Source: Bradyrhizobium guangxiense (GTDB taxonomy: Bacteria; Pseudomonadota; Alphaproteobacteria; Rhizobiales; Xanthobacteraceae). Taken from it: a DNA stretch of 64,000 nucleotides. How positions within the stretch are numbered: position 1 is the first letter of the stretch; every line of letters begins with the position of its first letter. Under the pieces are notes generated by a model that worked only from the letters and a program-made list of their open reading frames with translations, searched no databases and had not been told where the DNA came from. Of this stretch, positions 35,436 through 42,178 are shown one piece after another. Location: NCBI RefSeq assembly GCF_004114915.1, contig NZ_CP022219.1, positions 1,642,501 through 1,706,500 of the forward strand, written 5' to 3'. Both the position numbers and the translations under genes were made by a program.

Positions 35436-37172
35436 TCAGCGCGCGTGCAGCAGCGCCAGCAGCACGACGACCGCGCAGGCGAGTGCGGCCGAGGTCAGCT
35501 TCCAGAACATCAGCGGGCTGCGCTCGAGCAGCGGCGTGATCCGGGCGTCGAGATAGGCCGGATTGGGGGTGCGAAGCTCGAAGATGAACTCCGACAGATC
35601 CTCGTGCCGCTTGTAGGGATCGGGATGAAGCGCGCGCCGGAGCGCGCCGTCGACCCAGGCCGGCACGTTGCGGTCGTCGTCGGCCGGGCGGTACTTGAGC
35701 CTCCGCACGTCCGCCTTGCGCCGGATCCTGGCGATCTGGGTGCCGTAGGGAAGCTTCCCCGTCAGCATCTGGTAACAGATCACGGCCAGCGAAAACATGT
35801 CGGAGCGCGGCGAGCCGCCCTGCCCAAGGAAGTATTCCGGCGCGGTGTACTGGACCGTCCCCAGGATTTCGCCGGCCTCGCCCGGCGGCGCCGCTTCCGC
35901 GACGCCGGCGACCCTGACCGATCCGAAGTCGATGATCTTCGCGGTGCCGGTCTTGTCGATCAGGATGTTGTCGGGTCGGAGGTCCTGATGCAGCATCTCC
36001 ATGCGATGGAAAGCGCGCAGGCCCGCGGCGATCTGCTCGATGATGCCGCGCACCGTTTCGAGATCCGGGCGCGGGTTGTCTATCATCCACTGCTTCAGGG
36101 TCTGCCCTTCGACGAATTCCGTCGCGACGTAGAGATAGCCGCGCCGCCGCGACTGCGACAGCGGCTTCAGCACATGCGGACTGTCGATCCGGCGCGCGAT
36201 CCATTCCTCCATCAGGAAACGCTTGAGATAGGCGGCGTTGTCGCGCAGATCGATCGACGGCAGCTTGAGCGCGACCGGCTGCTCGGGCTCGGTGTCGACC
36301 GCAAGGTAGATATGGCTGCGGCTGCTGCCGTGGATCTCGCGGACGATCCGGTAGCCGTCGAAGATCGCGCGCGGCTCCGGCAGCGCGGGAAGCGGCAGGG
36401 CCGAGGGCTGGTTGAAGATGCCGGCCGGCTCGCGCTGCGGCACCGCATCGATGCGGAGGATCTGGACCGTGATGTTGTCGTCGCTGCCGCGCCGATAGGC
36501 TTCCTCGACGATCGCCTTTGCCGCCCCGTCGAGCTCGGCTGCATGCTCGCTCAGCGCGCTCGTGACGAAACGCGCGTCGACGAATTCGTAGGCGCCGTCG
36601 GTCGCCAGCAGGAAGGTGTCGCCGGCCTCGACCTCGAGCGCCTGGTAGTCGATCTCGAGCTGCGGATTGATGCCGAGCGCGCGGCCGAGATAGGTCTGCT
36701 CCGACGAGACGATGATGCGGTGATCGTCGGTCAGCTGCTCGAGCGCCTTGCCGGCAACGCGGTAGATGCGGCAGTCGCCGACATGGAAGATGTGCGCGGT
36801 CGTTGCCTTGATGACCATGGCGCTGAGGGTGCAGACATAGCCCTTGTCGCGGTCATAGGCGTATTGGCTCTTGCGCGTCTGTGCGTGCAGCCAGGAATTG
36901 GTGGCGTTCAGCACGCGGCGGGCGGACGTCTTCACCGTCCAGGATTCCGACGTGCAGTAATAGTCCATCAGGAAGCTCTTGACCGCCGACTCGCTGGCGA
37001 TCTGGCTCACCGTGCTGCTCGAGATCCCGTCGGCGAGGACCGCGGCGATCCCCTTCAGGCCGAGCAACGGCTCCTCGGGAATCAGGACGCCGTGGAAATC
37101 CTGGTTGACGGGCTTGCGACCCTTGTCGGAGTGCTGGCCGACCGAAATCAGGAGTCCGCGGGTCATCGTCAT
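35436..37172 (-). CDS. Bifunctional PP2C phosphatase - Ser/Thr protein kinase
   Basis: 578-residue fusion. The N-terminal PP2C phosphatase (about 1-240) shows the metal residues of NQDF, ADGISS, DGAYEFVD and GSDDN. The eukaryotic-type kinase (about 270-550) has VALKL (the Lys of VAIK), IDFGSV (DFG) and an APE-like TAPEYF. The catalytic loop reads HQDLRPDN instead of HRDLKPEN: Gln replaces Arg and Arg replaces Lys. A C-terminal membrane helix (LTSAALACAVVVLLALL) anchors it. In Pseudomonas a related kinase gene also lies within nitrate assimilation genes, so a role in nitrogen transport control is plausible. It follows the nitrite channel on the same strand. Confidence 0.88.
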   Translation of the reverse strand: MTMTRGLLISVGQHSDKGRKPVNQDFHGVLIPEEPLLGLKGIAAVLADGISSSTVSQIASESAVKSFLMDYYCTSESWTVKTSARRVLNATNSWLHAQTRKSQYAYDRDKGYVCTLSAMVIKATTAHIFHVGDCRIYRVAGKALEQLTDDHRIIVSSEQTYLGRALGINPQLEIDYQALEVEAGDTFLLATDGAYEFVDARFVTSALSEHAAELDGAAKAIVEEAYRRGSDDNITVQILRIDAVPQREPAGIFNQPSALPLPALPEPRAIFDGYRIVREIHGSSRSHIYLAVDTEPEQPVALKLPSIDLRDNAAYLKRFLMEEWIARRIDSPHVLKPLSQSRRRGYLYVATEFVEGQTLKQWMIDNPRPDLETVRGIIEQIAAGLRAFHRMEMLHQDLRPDNILIDKTGTAKIIDFGSVRVAGVAEAAPPGEAGEILGTVQYTAPEYFLGQGGSPRSDMFSLAVICYQMLTGKLPYGTQIARIRRKADVRRLKYRPADDDRNVPAWVDGALRRALHPDPYKRHEDLSEFIFELRTPNPAYLDARITPLLERSPLMFWKLTSAALACAVVVLLALLHAR

Positions 37173-37232
37173 CACCAGGAGAGGGGAGCCTCACCCTGCT
37201 CGGGCGGGGCTCCCCTGTCGAGACGTATTCGA

Positions 37233-38072
37233 TCAGGCGGCGACGCGGGGCTTCGCGGCCTTGTCGACCTGGCGCTTCGGCAGGGTCATGACATGTGTGG
37301 CGTAGAGGGTCATGCCGGTGAAGGCGAGGCCGCCGACGAGGTTGCCGAGCACGGTCGGGATCTCGTTCCAGATCAGATAGTCCATGATCGAGAACTTGGC
37401 ATGGAGCATCAGGCCCGACGGGAACAGGAACATGTTCACCACCGAATGCTCGAACACCATGTAGAAGAACACCAGGATCGGCATCCACATGGCGATGACC
37501 TTGCCGGAGACCGAGGTCGAGATCATGGCGCCGACGACGCCGGTCGAGACCATCCAATTGCAGAGCATGCCGCGCATGAACAGTGTCGCCATGCCGGCCG
37601 CGCCGTGCGCGGCGTAGCCGAGCGTTCGGCCCTCGCCGATGTTGCCGATCGCCGTGCCGACCTTGTCGGGCGCCTGCGTGAAGCCGAAGGTGGTGACGAA
37701 AGCCATCATGAAGGCCACGGTGAAGGCGCCGGCGAAGTTGCCGAGGAAGACGAGACCCCAATTGCGCAGCACGCCGCCGAGCGTGACGCCCGGGCGCTTG
37801 TCGATCAGAGCGAGCGGCGAGAGCACGAACACGCCGGTCAGCAGGTCGAAGCCCAGGAGATAGAGCATGACGAAGCCGACCGGGAACAACAGCGCGCCGA
37901 TCAGCGGCTGGCCGGTGTTGACGTTGATCGTGACGGCGAACCAGGCCGCCAATGCCAGGATGGCGCCGGCCATGTAGGCGCGGATGATGGTATCCCGGGT
38001 GGACATGAAGATCTTGGACTCGCCCGCATCCACCATCTTGGCGACGAATTCCGAAGGCGCGAGATACGACAT
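37233..38072 (-). CDS. Formate/nitrite transporter family channel
   Basis: 279-residue FNT-family protein with six membrane helices, forming a pentameric channel for nitrite or formate. Seen are YLAPSEFVAKMVDAGESK at the N-terminus, LVFLGNFAGAFTVAFMM, and NMFLFPSGL. AAAGGA precedes the ATG at 38072. The position beside nrtABC and nasC makes nitrite (NirC-like) the likely substrate, either export of excess or import. Its stop is 60 bp upstream of the kinase/phosphatase start, so the two are probably one operon. Confidence 0.9.
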   Translation of the reverse strand: MSYLAPSEFVAKMVDAGESKIFMSTRDTIIRAYMAGAILALAAWFAVTINVNTGQPLIGALLFPVGFVMLYLLGFDLLTGVFVLSPLALIDKRPGVTLGGVLRNWGLVFLGNFAGAFTVAFMMAFVTTFGFTQAPDKVGTAIGNIGEGRTLGYAAHGAAGMATLFMRGMLCNWMVSTGVVGAMISTSVSGKVIAMWMPILVFFYMVFEHSVVNMFLFPSGLMLHAKFSIMDYLIWNEIPTVLGNLVGGLAFTGMTLYATHVMTLPKRQVDKAAKPRVAA

Positions 38073-38418
38073 CAATGGTTCCTTTGCTTCATAAGTGAGA
38101 TCGACACGTTCCTGGCGAAGGCGCGGCTGAACGTCTTGGGCCGTGCGGGCTGGCCGGCCGCGCACGGGGGCTATGGAGAGTTGGAAGCCTTGGGAATCGC
38201 GTCACGAGGACTGAGCCGGCGAGGGCCGCGAAGCAGTTGAGCTTCCGGATGCAGCCGCCAGAGGCTGCACCGATGCGGCAAGCCGCAGTCGTCGTTGACG
38301 CCAAAGGCGATGCAAGTCGCGTGCCGGGTCGTGATGCTGGAAAGAGGCAATGATATCAATATGATGCATCTTTGGCCGAACGGATCCCATGCGACCGCGG
38401 GCCTGTTGTATGAGCGGC

Positions 38419-38442
38419 TGCACAAGCTTTGTGCGCCGCACA
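38419..38442 (+). promoter_or_regulatory. Candidate enhancer site upstream of nrtA
   Basis: TGCACAAGCTTTGTGCG (38419-38435) has the GCAC-N7-GTGC form of an NtrC site. It overlaps TTGTGCG-C-CGCACA (38429-38442), a palindrome repeated upstream of narK as TTGTGCG-T-CGCACA. Its centre (38436) lies 112 bp before the -24 GG of the predicted sigma-54 promoter, against 113 bp in the narK copy. The equal spacing argues for a real activator site, probably NtrC. Confidence 0.6.
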
Positions 38443-38470
38443 ACAATTAAGCAGGGCGCTGGTTTCGCAA

Positions 38471-38485
38471 GCGGAACAGCCCTGC
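38471..38485 (+). promoter_or_regulatory. Shared promoter block GCGGAACAGCCCTGC upstream of nrtA
   Basis: This 15-bp block recurs as GCGGAAACAGCCCTGC upstream of narK. In both, its last base lies exactly 63 bp before the -24 GG of the sigma-54 element. I do not recognise a known factor for it; integration host factor or a second activator are options. Confidence 0.5.
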
Positions 38486-38545
38486 GGCAGTCTGGCGCAT
38501 CTCAATTAACGTGCTGAGTTATTGATATTTTTTCAGGTGTCGGCC

Positions 38546-38562
38546 TTGGCACGAAGCTTGAA
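38546..38562 (+). promoter_or_regulatory. Predicted sigma-54 promoter of nrtABC
   Basis: TTGGCACGAAGCTTGAA matches the -24/-12 consensus (YTGGCACG-N4-TTGCW), with GG at 38548-38549 followed by the required 10-bp spacing. At -12 it has GA instead of GC. The narK copy carries the same GA variation. A start site near 38573 follows, giving a leader of about 175 nt. Sigma-54 control fits nitrogen regulation through NtrC. Confidence 0.7.
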
Positions 38563-38573
38563 TGGTTCCCTGC

Positions 38574-38591
38574 GACGCCATTGAAGCCGTC
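38574..38591 (+). ncRNA. nrtA leader hairpin 1, ANTAR-type hexaloop
   Basis: GACGCC-ATTGAA-GCCGTC: a stem with one C-C mismatch and a six-base loop, A at position 1 and G at position 4. It starts at about +2 of the predicted transcript. Hexaloops with A1 and G4 are the known target of ANTAR antiterminators such as NasR and NasT. The narK leader has the same element at +3. Confidence 0.55.
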
Positions 38592-38718
38592 CCGCGAGAT
38601 TTCTCATCCGACTTGCCGACGCCACCCGGCGGGGGTCTCCCCCGTCGCGCGTTCGCATGCGCCAAGGATGGCGCCGCCGGACGGACGGGCTGCTCGTGTG
38701 CACAGACGCCAATCAATT

Positions 38719-38732
38719 CTGCAACGATGCAA
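38719..38732 (+). ncRNA. nrtA leader hairpin 2, ANTAR-type hexaloop next to the start codon
   Basis: CTGC-AACGAT-GCAA forms a small stem (TGC/GCA plus weak outer pairs) with loop AACGAT, again A1 and G4. It ends 15 bp before the nrtA start codon and covers the approach to the AAAGGA ribosome site. The narK leader has the near-identical CTGC-AACGAC-GCAG. Confidence 0.45.
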
Positions 38733-38747
38733 AGGACGACACTGCCT

Positions 38748-40067
38748 ATGACCATGCGCACTCGCCGGCCCTCGGAGACGGGCCTTAGCCGCCGTCAATT
38801 GTTGAAAGCCACCGGCTCCACCGCCGCACTTCTCGCCGCCGCCAAACTCAATTTCCCCGCCGGCGCCTTCGCGCAGGATTCAGGCCCCGAGGTCAAGGGC
38901 GCCAAGCTCGGCTTCATCGCACTCAGCGACGCCGGACCGCTCTTCGTCGCCAAGGACAAGGGCCTGTTCGCCAAATACGGCATGCCCGACGTCGACGTGC
39001 AGAAGCAGGCCTCCTGGGGCACGACGCGCGACAACCTCGTGCTCGGCTCGGAAGGCAACGGCATCGACGGCGCGCATATCCTGACCCCAATGCCGTACCT
39101 GATCTCGGCCGGCAAGGTGACGCAGAACAACCAGCCGACGCCGATGTACATTTTGGCGCGGCTCAATCTCGACAGCCAGTGCATCTCCGTCGCCAATGAA
39201 TATGCCGACCTCAAGCTCGGCGTCGATGCGGCGCCGTTCAAGGCCGCGCTGGAGAAGAAGAAGGCGTCGGGCAAGGCGGTGAAAGCCGCGATGACTTTCC
39301 CCGGCGGTACCCACGACCTCTGGATCCGCTATTGGCTCGCCGCCGGCGGCATCGATCCCGACAAGGACATCGAGACCATCGTGGTGCCGCCGCCGCAGAT
39401 GGTGGCCAACATGAAGGTCGGCACCATGGACTGCTTCTGCGTCGGCGAGCCCTGGAACCTGCAGCTGATCCACCAGAAGATAGGCTACACCGCGGTCAAC
39501 ACCGGCGAGCTCTGGAACAAGCATCCGGAAAAATCCTTCGGCATGCGCGCCGCCTTCGTCGACAAATACCCGAAAGCGGCAAAGGCGCTGCTGATGGCCG
39601 TGATGGAAGCCCAGCAATGGTCCGACAAGGCCGAGAACAAGGCCGAGCTTGCCGCCATCATGGGCAAGCGGCAGTGGATGAACTGCCCGGTCGAGGACGT
39701 GCTCGACCGCACTGCAGGCAAGTTCGATTACGGCATCCCGGGCAAGGTCGTCGAAAACTCGCCGCACATCATGAAGTACTGGCGCGATTTCGCCTCCTAT
39801 CCGTTCCAGAGCCACGATCTCTGGTTCCTCACCGAGGACATCCGCTGGGGCAAGTACGAGGCGAATTTCGACACCAAGGCGTTGATCGCCAAGGTCAACC
39901 GCGAGGACATGTGGCGCGATGCGGCCAAGACGCTCGGCGTCGCTGCCGCGGAAATCCCGACCTCGACCTCGCGCGGCAAGGAGACCTTCTTCGACGGCAA
40001 GGTGTTCGATCCCGAAAATCCGGCGGCGTATCTGAAGTCGCTCGCGATCAAGCGCGTCGAAGTCTGA
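38748..40067 (+). CDS. nrtA: NrtA nitrate ABC transporter substrate-binding protein
   Basis: 439-residue nitrate-binding protein of the NrtA/CmpA family. The N-terminus contains a Tat-type motif, LSRRQLLKATGSTAALLAAA, so export is probably in folded form. Family segments seen include KLGFIALSDAGPLFVAKDKGLF, GTTRDNLVLG, and GTMDCFCVGEPWN. Start: the ATG at 38748 is used; alternatives at 38727 and 38754 are in frame. Upstream lie a sigma-54 element and a structured leader. It leads the nrtABC operon, followed by an 11-bp-stem hairpin. Confidence 0.93.
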   Translation: MTMRTRRPSETGLSRRQLLKATGSTAALLAAAKLNFPAGAFAQDSGPEVKGAKLGFIALSDAGPLFVAKDKGLFAKYGMPDVDVQKQASWGTTRDNLVLGSEGNGIDGAHILTPMPYLISAGKVTQNNQPTPMYILARLNLDSQCISVANEYADLKLGVDAAPFKAALEKKKASGKAVKAAMTFPGGTHDLWIRYWLAAGGIDPDKDIETIVVPPPQMVANMKVGTMDCFCVGEPWNLQLIHQKIGYTAVNTGELWNKHPEKSFGMRAAFVDKYPKAAKALLMAVMEAQQWSDKAENKAELAAIMGKRQWMNCPVEDVLDRTAGKFDYGIPGKVVENSPHIMKYWRDFASYPFQSHDLWFLTEDIRWGKYEANFDTKALIAKVNREDMWRDAAKTLGVAAAEIPTSTSRGKETFFDGKVFDPENPAAYLKSLAIKRVEV

Positions 40068-40075
40068 TGCAGCCC

Positions 40076-40100
40076 TGCGGCCGCCCATTGGGCGGCCGCA
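40076..40100 (+). other. Intergenic hairpin between nrtA and nrtB
   Basis: TGCGGCCGCCC (40076-40086) pairs perfectly with GGGCGGCCGCA (40090-40100) around ATT, an 11-bp stem only 8 bp after the nrtA stop. There is no U-tract. It likely stabilises the nrtA message or limits read-through, so that the binding protein is made in excess over the permease. Confidence 0.65.
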
Positions 40101-40132
40101 TCGTCCTGATCATGCCGGAAAAGGGATTTTCG

Positions 40133-41029
40133 ATGAACATGCCTGCCACGAAGATTGAGCTTGAGACCGCAGCGCCTGCGGCCGTTGCGGCGCCGGTCGT
40201 CGCGCTGACGCCGAAGCGTCCGCCGCGCGCCGAGACCTACGCACGGATGGCGCGCGAAACCGCGGTGCGCGTGATCCCGCCGCTGGTCGTGATCGCGCTT
40301 CTGACGCTGGTGTGGGAGCTGGTCTGCCGCCGCGCCGGCTCGGCCCTGCCGCCGCCGTCGAAAGTTTTCAACGACACCAAGGAGTTGATCTTCGATCCGT
40401 TCTTCGACCATGGCGGCATCGACAAGGGCCTGTTCTGGCATCTGTCCGCCAGTCTCCAGCGCGTCGCGCTCGGCTATTCGCTGTCTGCGGTCGCCGGCAT
40501 CGCGCTCGGCGTGCTGGTCGGGCAGTCGGTCTGGGCCATGCGCGGGCTCGATCCGCTGTTCCAGGTGCTGCGCACGATTCCGCCGCTGGCCTGGCTGCCG
40601 CTCTCGCTGGCGGCGTTCCGCGACGGCCAGCCCTCGGCGATCTTCGTCATCTTCATCACCTCGATCTGGCCGATCATCATCAACACCGCGGTCGGCATCC
40701 GCAACATCCCGCAGGACTATCGCAACGTCGCCGCGGTGGTGCAGCTCAACCCGCTCGAGTTCTTCTCCAAGATCATGATTCCGGCGGCCGCGCCCTACAT
40801 CTTCACCGGCCTGCGCATCGGCATCGGCCTGTCGTGGCTGGCGATCGTCGCGGCGGAAATGCTGATCGGCGGCGTCGGCATCGGCTTCTTCATCTGGGAC
40901 GCCTGGAACTCCTCGCATATCAGCGAGATCATCCTGGCGCTGTTCTATGTCGGCATCGTCGGCTTCGTGCTGGACCGCCTGATCGCCGGCCTCGGCAAGG
41001 TCGTCACCCGCGGCACCGCGCAGAACTGA
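40133..41029 (+). CDS. nrtB: NrtB nitrate ABC transporter permease
   Basis: 298-residue permease with six membrane helices. An N-terminal soluble stretch of about 45 residues (Ala/Pro-rich, APAAVAAPVVALTPKRPP) precedes the first helix. The binding-protein-dependent EAA region appears as VAAVVQLNPLEFFSKIMIPAAAPYIF. AAGGGA at 40121-40126 fixes the ATG at 40133. It lies 65 bp after nrtA and 14 bp before nrtC. Confidence 0.93.
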   Translation: MNMPATKIELETAAPAAVAAPVVALTPKRPPRAETYARMARETAVRVIPPLVVIALLTLVWELVCRRAGSALPPPSKVFNDTKELIFDPFFDHGGIDKGLFWHLSASLQRVALGYSLSAVAGIALGVLVGQSVWAMRGLDPLFQVLRTIPPLAWLPLSLAAFRDGQPSAIFVIFITSIWPIIINTAVGIRNIPQDYRNVAAVVQLNPLEFFSKIMIPAAAPYIFTGLRIGIGLSWLAIVAAEMLIGGVGIGFFIWDAWNSSHISEIILALFYVGIVGFVLDRLIAGLGKVVTRGTAQN

Positions 41030-41043
41030 GAGGAGAGGGCCAC

Positions 41044-41838
41044 ATGACCGCCTATCTGAAGCTCGACCACATCGACAAGGTCTTCACCCGCGGCGCCGCG
41101 ACCACGGAGGTGCTCAAGGACATCAACCTGACGATCGAGAAGGGCGAATACGTCTCGATCATCGGCCATTCCGGCTGCGGCAAGTCGACCCTGCTCAACA
41201 TCATCGCAGGGCTGACCAACGCCACCACGGGGGGCGTGCTGCTGGAGAATCGCGAGGTCAACTCGCCGGGGCCCGACCGTGCGGTCGTGTTCCAGAACCA
41301 CAGCCTGTTGCCATGGCTGACCGTCTACGAGAACGTCAGGCTCGGCGTCGACAAGGTCTTCGCCAAGACCAAGTCCCGCGCCGAGCGCGACGCCTGGGTC
41401 ATGCACAATCTCAACCTCGTGCAGATGGCCCATGCCAGGGACAAGCGTCCGTCCGAGATTTCCGGCGGCATGAAGCAGCGCGTCGGTATCGCCCGGGCGC
41501 TGGCCATGGAGCCGAAGGTGCTGCTGCTGGACGAGCCGTTCGGCGCGCTCGATGCGCTGACCCGTGCGCACCTGCAGGACTCGGTGATGGCGCTGCATCA
41601 GAAGCTCGGCAACACGATCCTGATGATCACCCACGACGTCGACGAAGCCGTGCTGTTGTCCGATCGCATCGTGATGATGACGAACGGACCGAGCGCGCGC
41701 ATCGGCGAGGTGCTGGAGGTGCCGCTGGCGCGGCCGCGCAAGCGGCTCGAGCTTGCCACCAACGCCACTTACCTGAAGTGTCGCCAGCGCGTGCTCGAAT
41801 TCCTCTACGAGCGTCATCGCTTCGTCGAGGCTGCATGA
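41044..41838 (+). CDS. nrtC: NrtC/NrtD-type nitrate ABC transporter ATPase
   Basis: 264-residue ATPase. Walker A is GHSGCGKST (residues 41-49), the signature SGGMKQR, Walker B VLLLDEPF, H-loop ITHDVDEAV. The ATPase domain fills the protein, so it lacks the C-terminal NrtA-like sensor domain of cyanobacterial NrtC and resembles NrtD in length. It is the last gene of the nrtABC operon. A long inverted repeat lies 47 bp beyond the stop. Confidence 0.93.
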   Translation: MTAYLKLDHIDKVFTRGAATTEVLKDINLTIEKGEYVSIIGHSGCGKSTLLNIIAGLTNATTGGVLLENREVNSPGPDRAVVFQNHSLLPWLTVYENVRLGVDKVFAKTKSRAERDAWVMHNLNLVQMAHARDKRPSEISGGMKQRVGIARALAMEPKVLLLDEPFGALDALTRAHLQDSVMALHQKLGNTILMITHDVDEAVLLSDRIVMMTNGPSARIGEVLEVPLARPRKRLELATNATYLKCRQRVLEFLYERHRFVEAA

Positions 41839-41885
41839 GCGAAGCGTTAACGCGAAAGATGCCCGCGCCCAAATAATCGACATCT

Positions 41886-41920
41886 CGCTCAATCCTTGTG
41901 CGTCGCACAGGGATTGAGCG
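41886..41920. repeat. 17-bp-arm inverted repeat upstream of narK
   Basis: Seventeen-base arms separated by one base (T at 41903) pair with a single T-G wobble. The core TTGTGCG-T-CGCACA is shared with the nrtA upstream region. The centre is 113 bp before the -24 element of narK, so it is the aligned enhancer candidate. It could also end nrtABC transcripts, but no U-tract follows. Confidence 0.65.
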
Positions 41921-41937
41921 AATCGCAAAATTAGCGT

Positions 41938-41953
41938 GCGGAAACAGCCCTGC
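41938..41953 (+). promoter_or_regulatory. Shared promoter block GCGGAAACAGCCCTGC upstream of narK
   Basis: Matches the nrtA block GCGGAACAGCCCTGC with one extra A. Its last base is 63 bp before the -24 GG, identical to the nrtA copy. Confidence 0.5.
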
Positions 41954-42013
41954 AAAGAATTCGGGCAATACGAATAACATCCTGAAATCCCTGCATTTCC
42001 AGCGCGAGCGCAA

Positions 42014-42030
42014 CTGGCACGGAAATTGAA
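42014..42030 (+). promoter_or_regulatory. Predicted sigma-54 promoter of narK
   Basis: CTGGCACGGAAATTGAA fits the -24/-12 consensus, with GG at 42016-42017, 10-bp spacing and GA at -12. A start near 42041 gives a leader of about 138 nt. The sequence, its -12 variation and upstream spacing all parallel the nrtA promoter. Confidence 0.72.
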
Positions 42031-42042
42031 ACGTGTTTGCGC

Positions 42043-42060
42043 GACGCCAACGACGACGTC
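42043..42060 (+). ncRNA. narK leader hairpin 1, ANTAR-type hexaloop
   Basis: GACGCC-AACGAC-GACGTC: same stem ends as the nrtA copy, a C-A mismatch at the same stem position, and loop AACGAC with A1 and G4. It starts at about +3 of the predicted transcript. Confidence 0.55.
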
Positions 42061-42140
42061 CCTCAACATCATCAATCAGCATCGTGAACTCGCCACCGGG
42101 GTAGCGCCTCGGAGCGCGCCTCCATGCCTGGAGGCAGAGC

Positions 42141-42154
42141 CTGCAACGACGCAG
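42141..42154 (+). ncRNA. narK leader hairpin 2, ANTAR-type hexaloop
   Basis: CTGC-AACGAC-GCAG: four perfect pairs and a loop identical to narK hairpin 1. It lies just upstream of the GGAAGGGA ribosome site. A perfect 6-bp hairpin, GCCTCC/GGAGGC (42118-42135), precedes it, whose loop ATGCCT lacks G4. Confidence 0.5.
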
Positions 42155-42178
42155 CGGTGAGCCTGGAAGGGATACTCA

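Noticed and set aside
35376..38240. A 954-codon plus-strand open frame
   Set aside because: It lies antisense to the PP2C-kinase and nitrite channel genes, both of which have full domain motifs. Its translation is rich in Arg, His, Asp and Glu and has no domain; it is a high-GC mirror frame.
38340..38365. ATGATATCAATATGAT as a FixK/FNR box upstream of nrtA
   Set aside because: It lacks the TTGAT-N4-ATCAA spacing; only loose AT-rich similarity.
38629..38647. GC-rich hairpin GGCGGGGG/CCCCCGTC in the nrtA leader as an intrinsic terminator
   Set aside because: The stem is strong, but no U-tract follows, so it cannot be called a terminator. It might still be an attenuator that needs Rho.
41886..41920. 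The long palindrome as a classical terminator of nrtABC
   Set aside because: No U-run on either strand, and its core is duplicated upstream of nrtA at the same promoter spacing, which favours a regulatory site.
42118..42135. GCCTCC-ATGCCT-GGAGGC in the narK leader as an ANTAR hairpin
   Set aside because: Perfect stem and six-base loop with A1, but position 4 is C rather than G, and no matching element exists in the nrtA leader.
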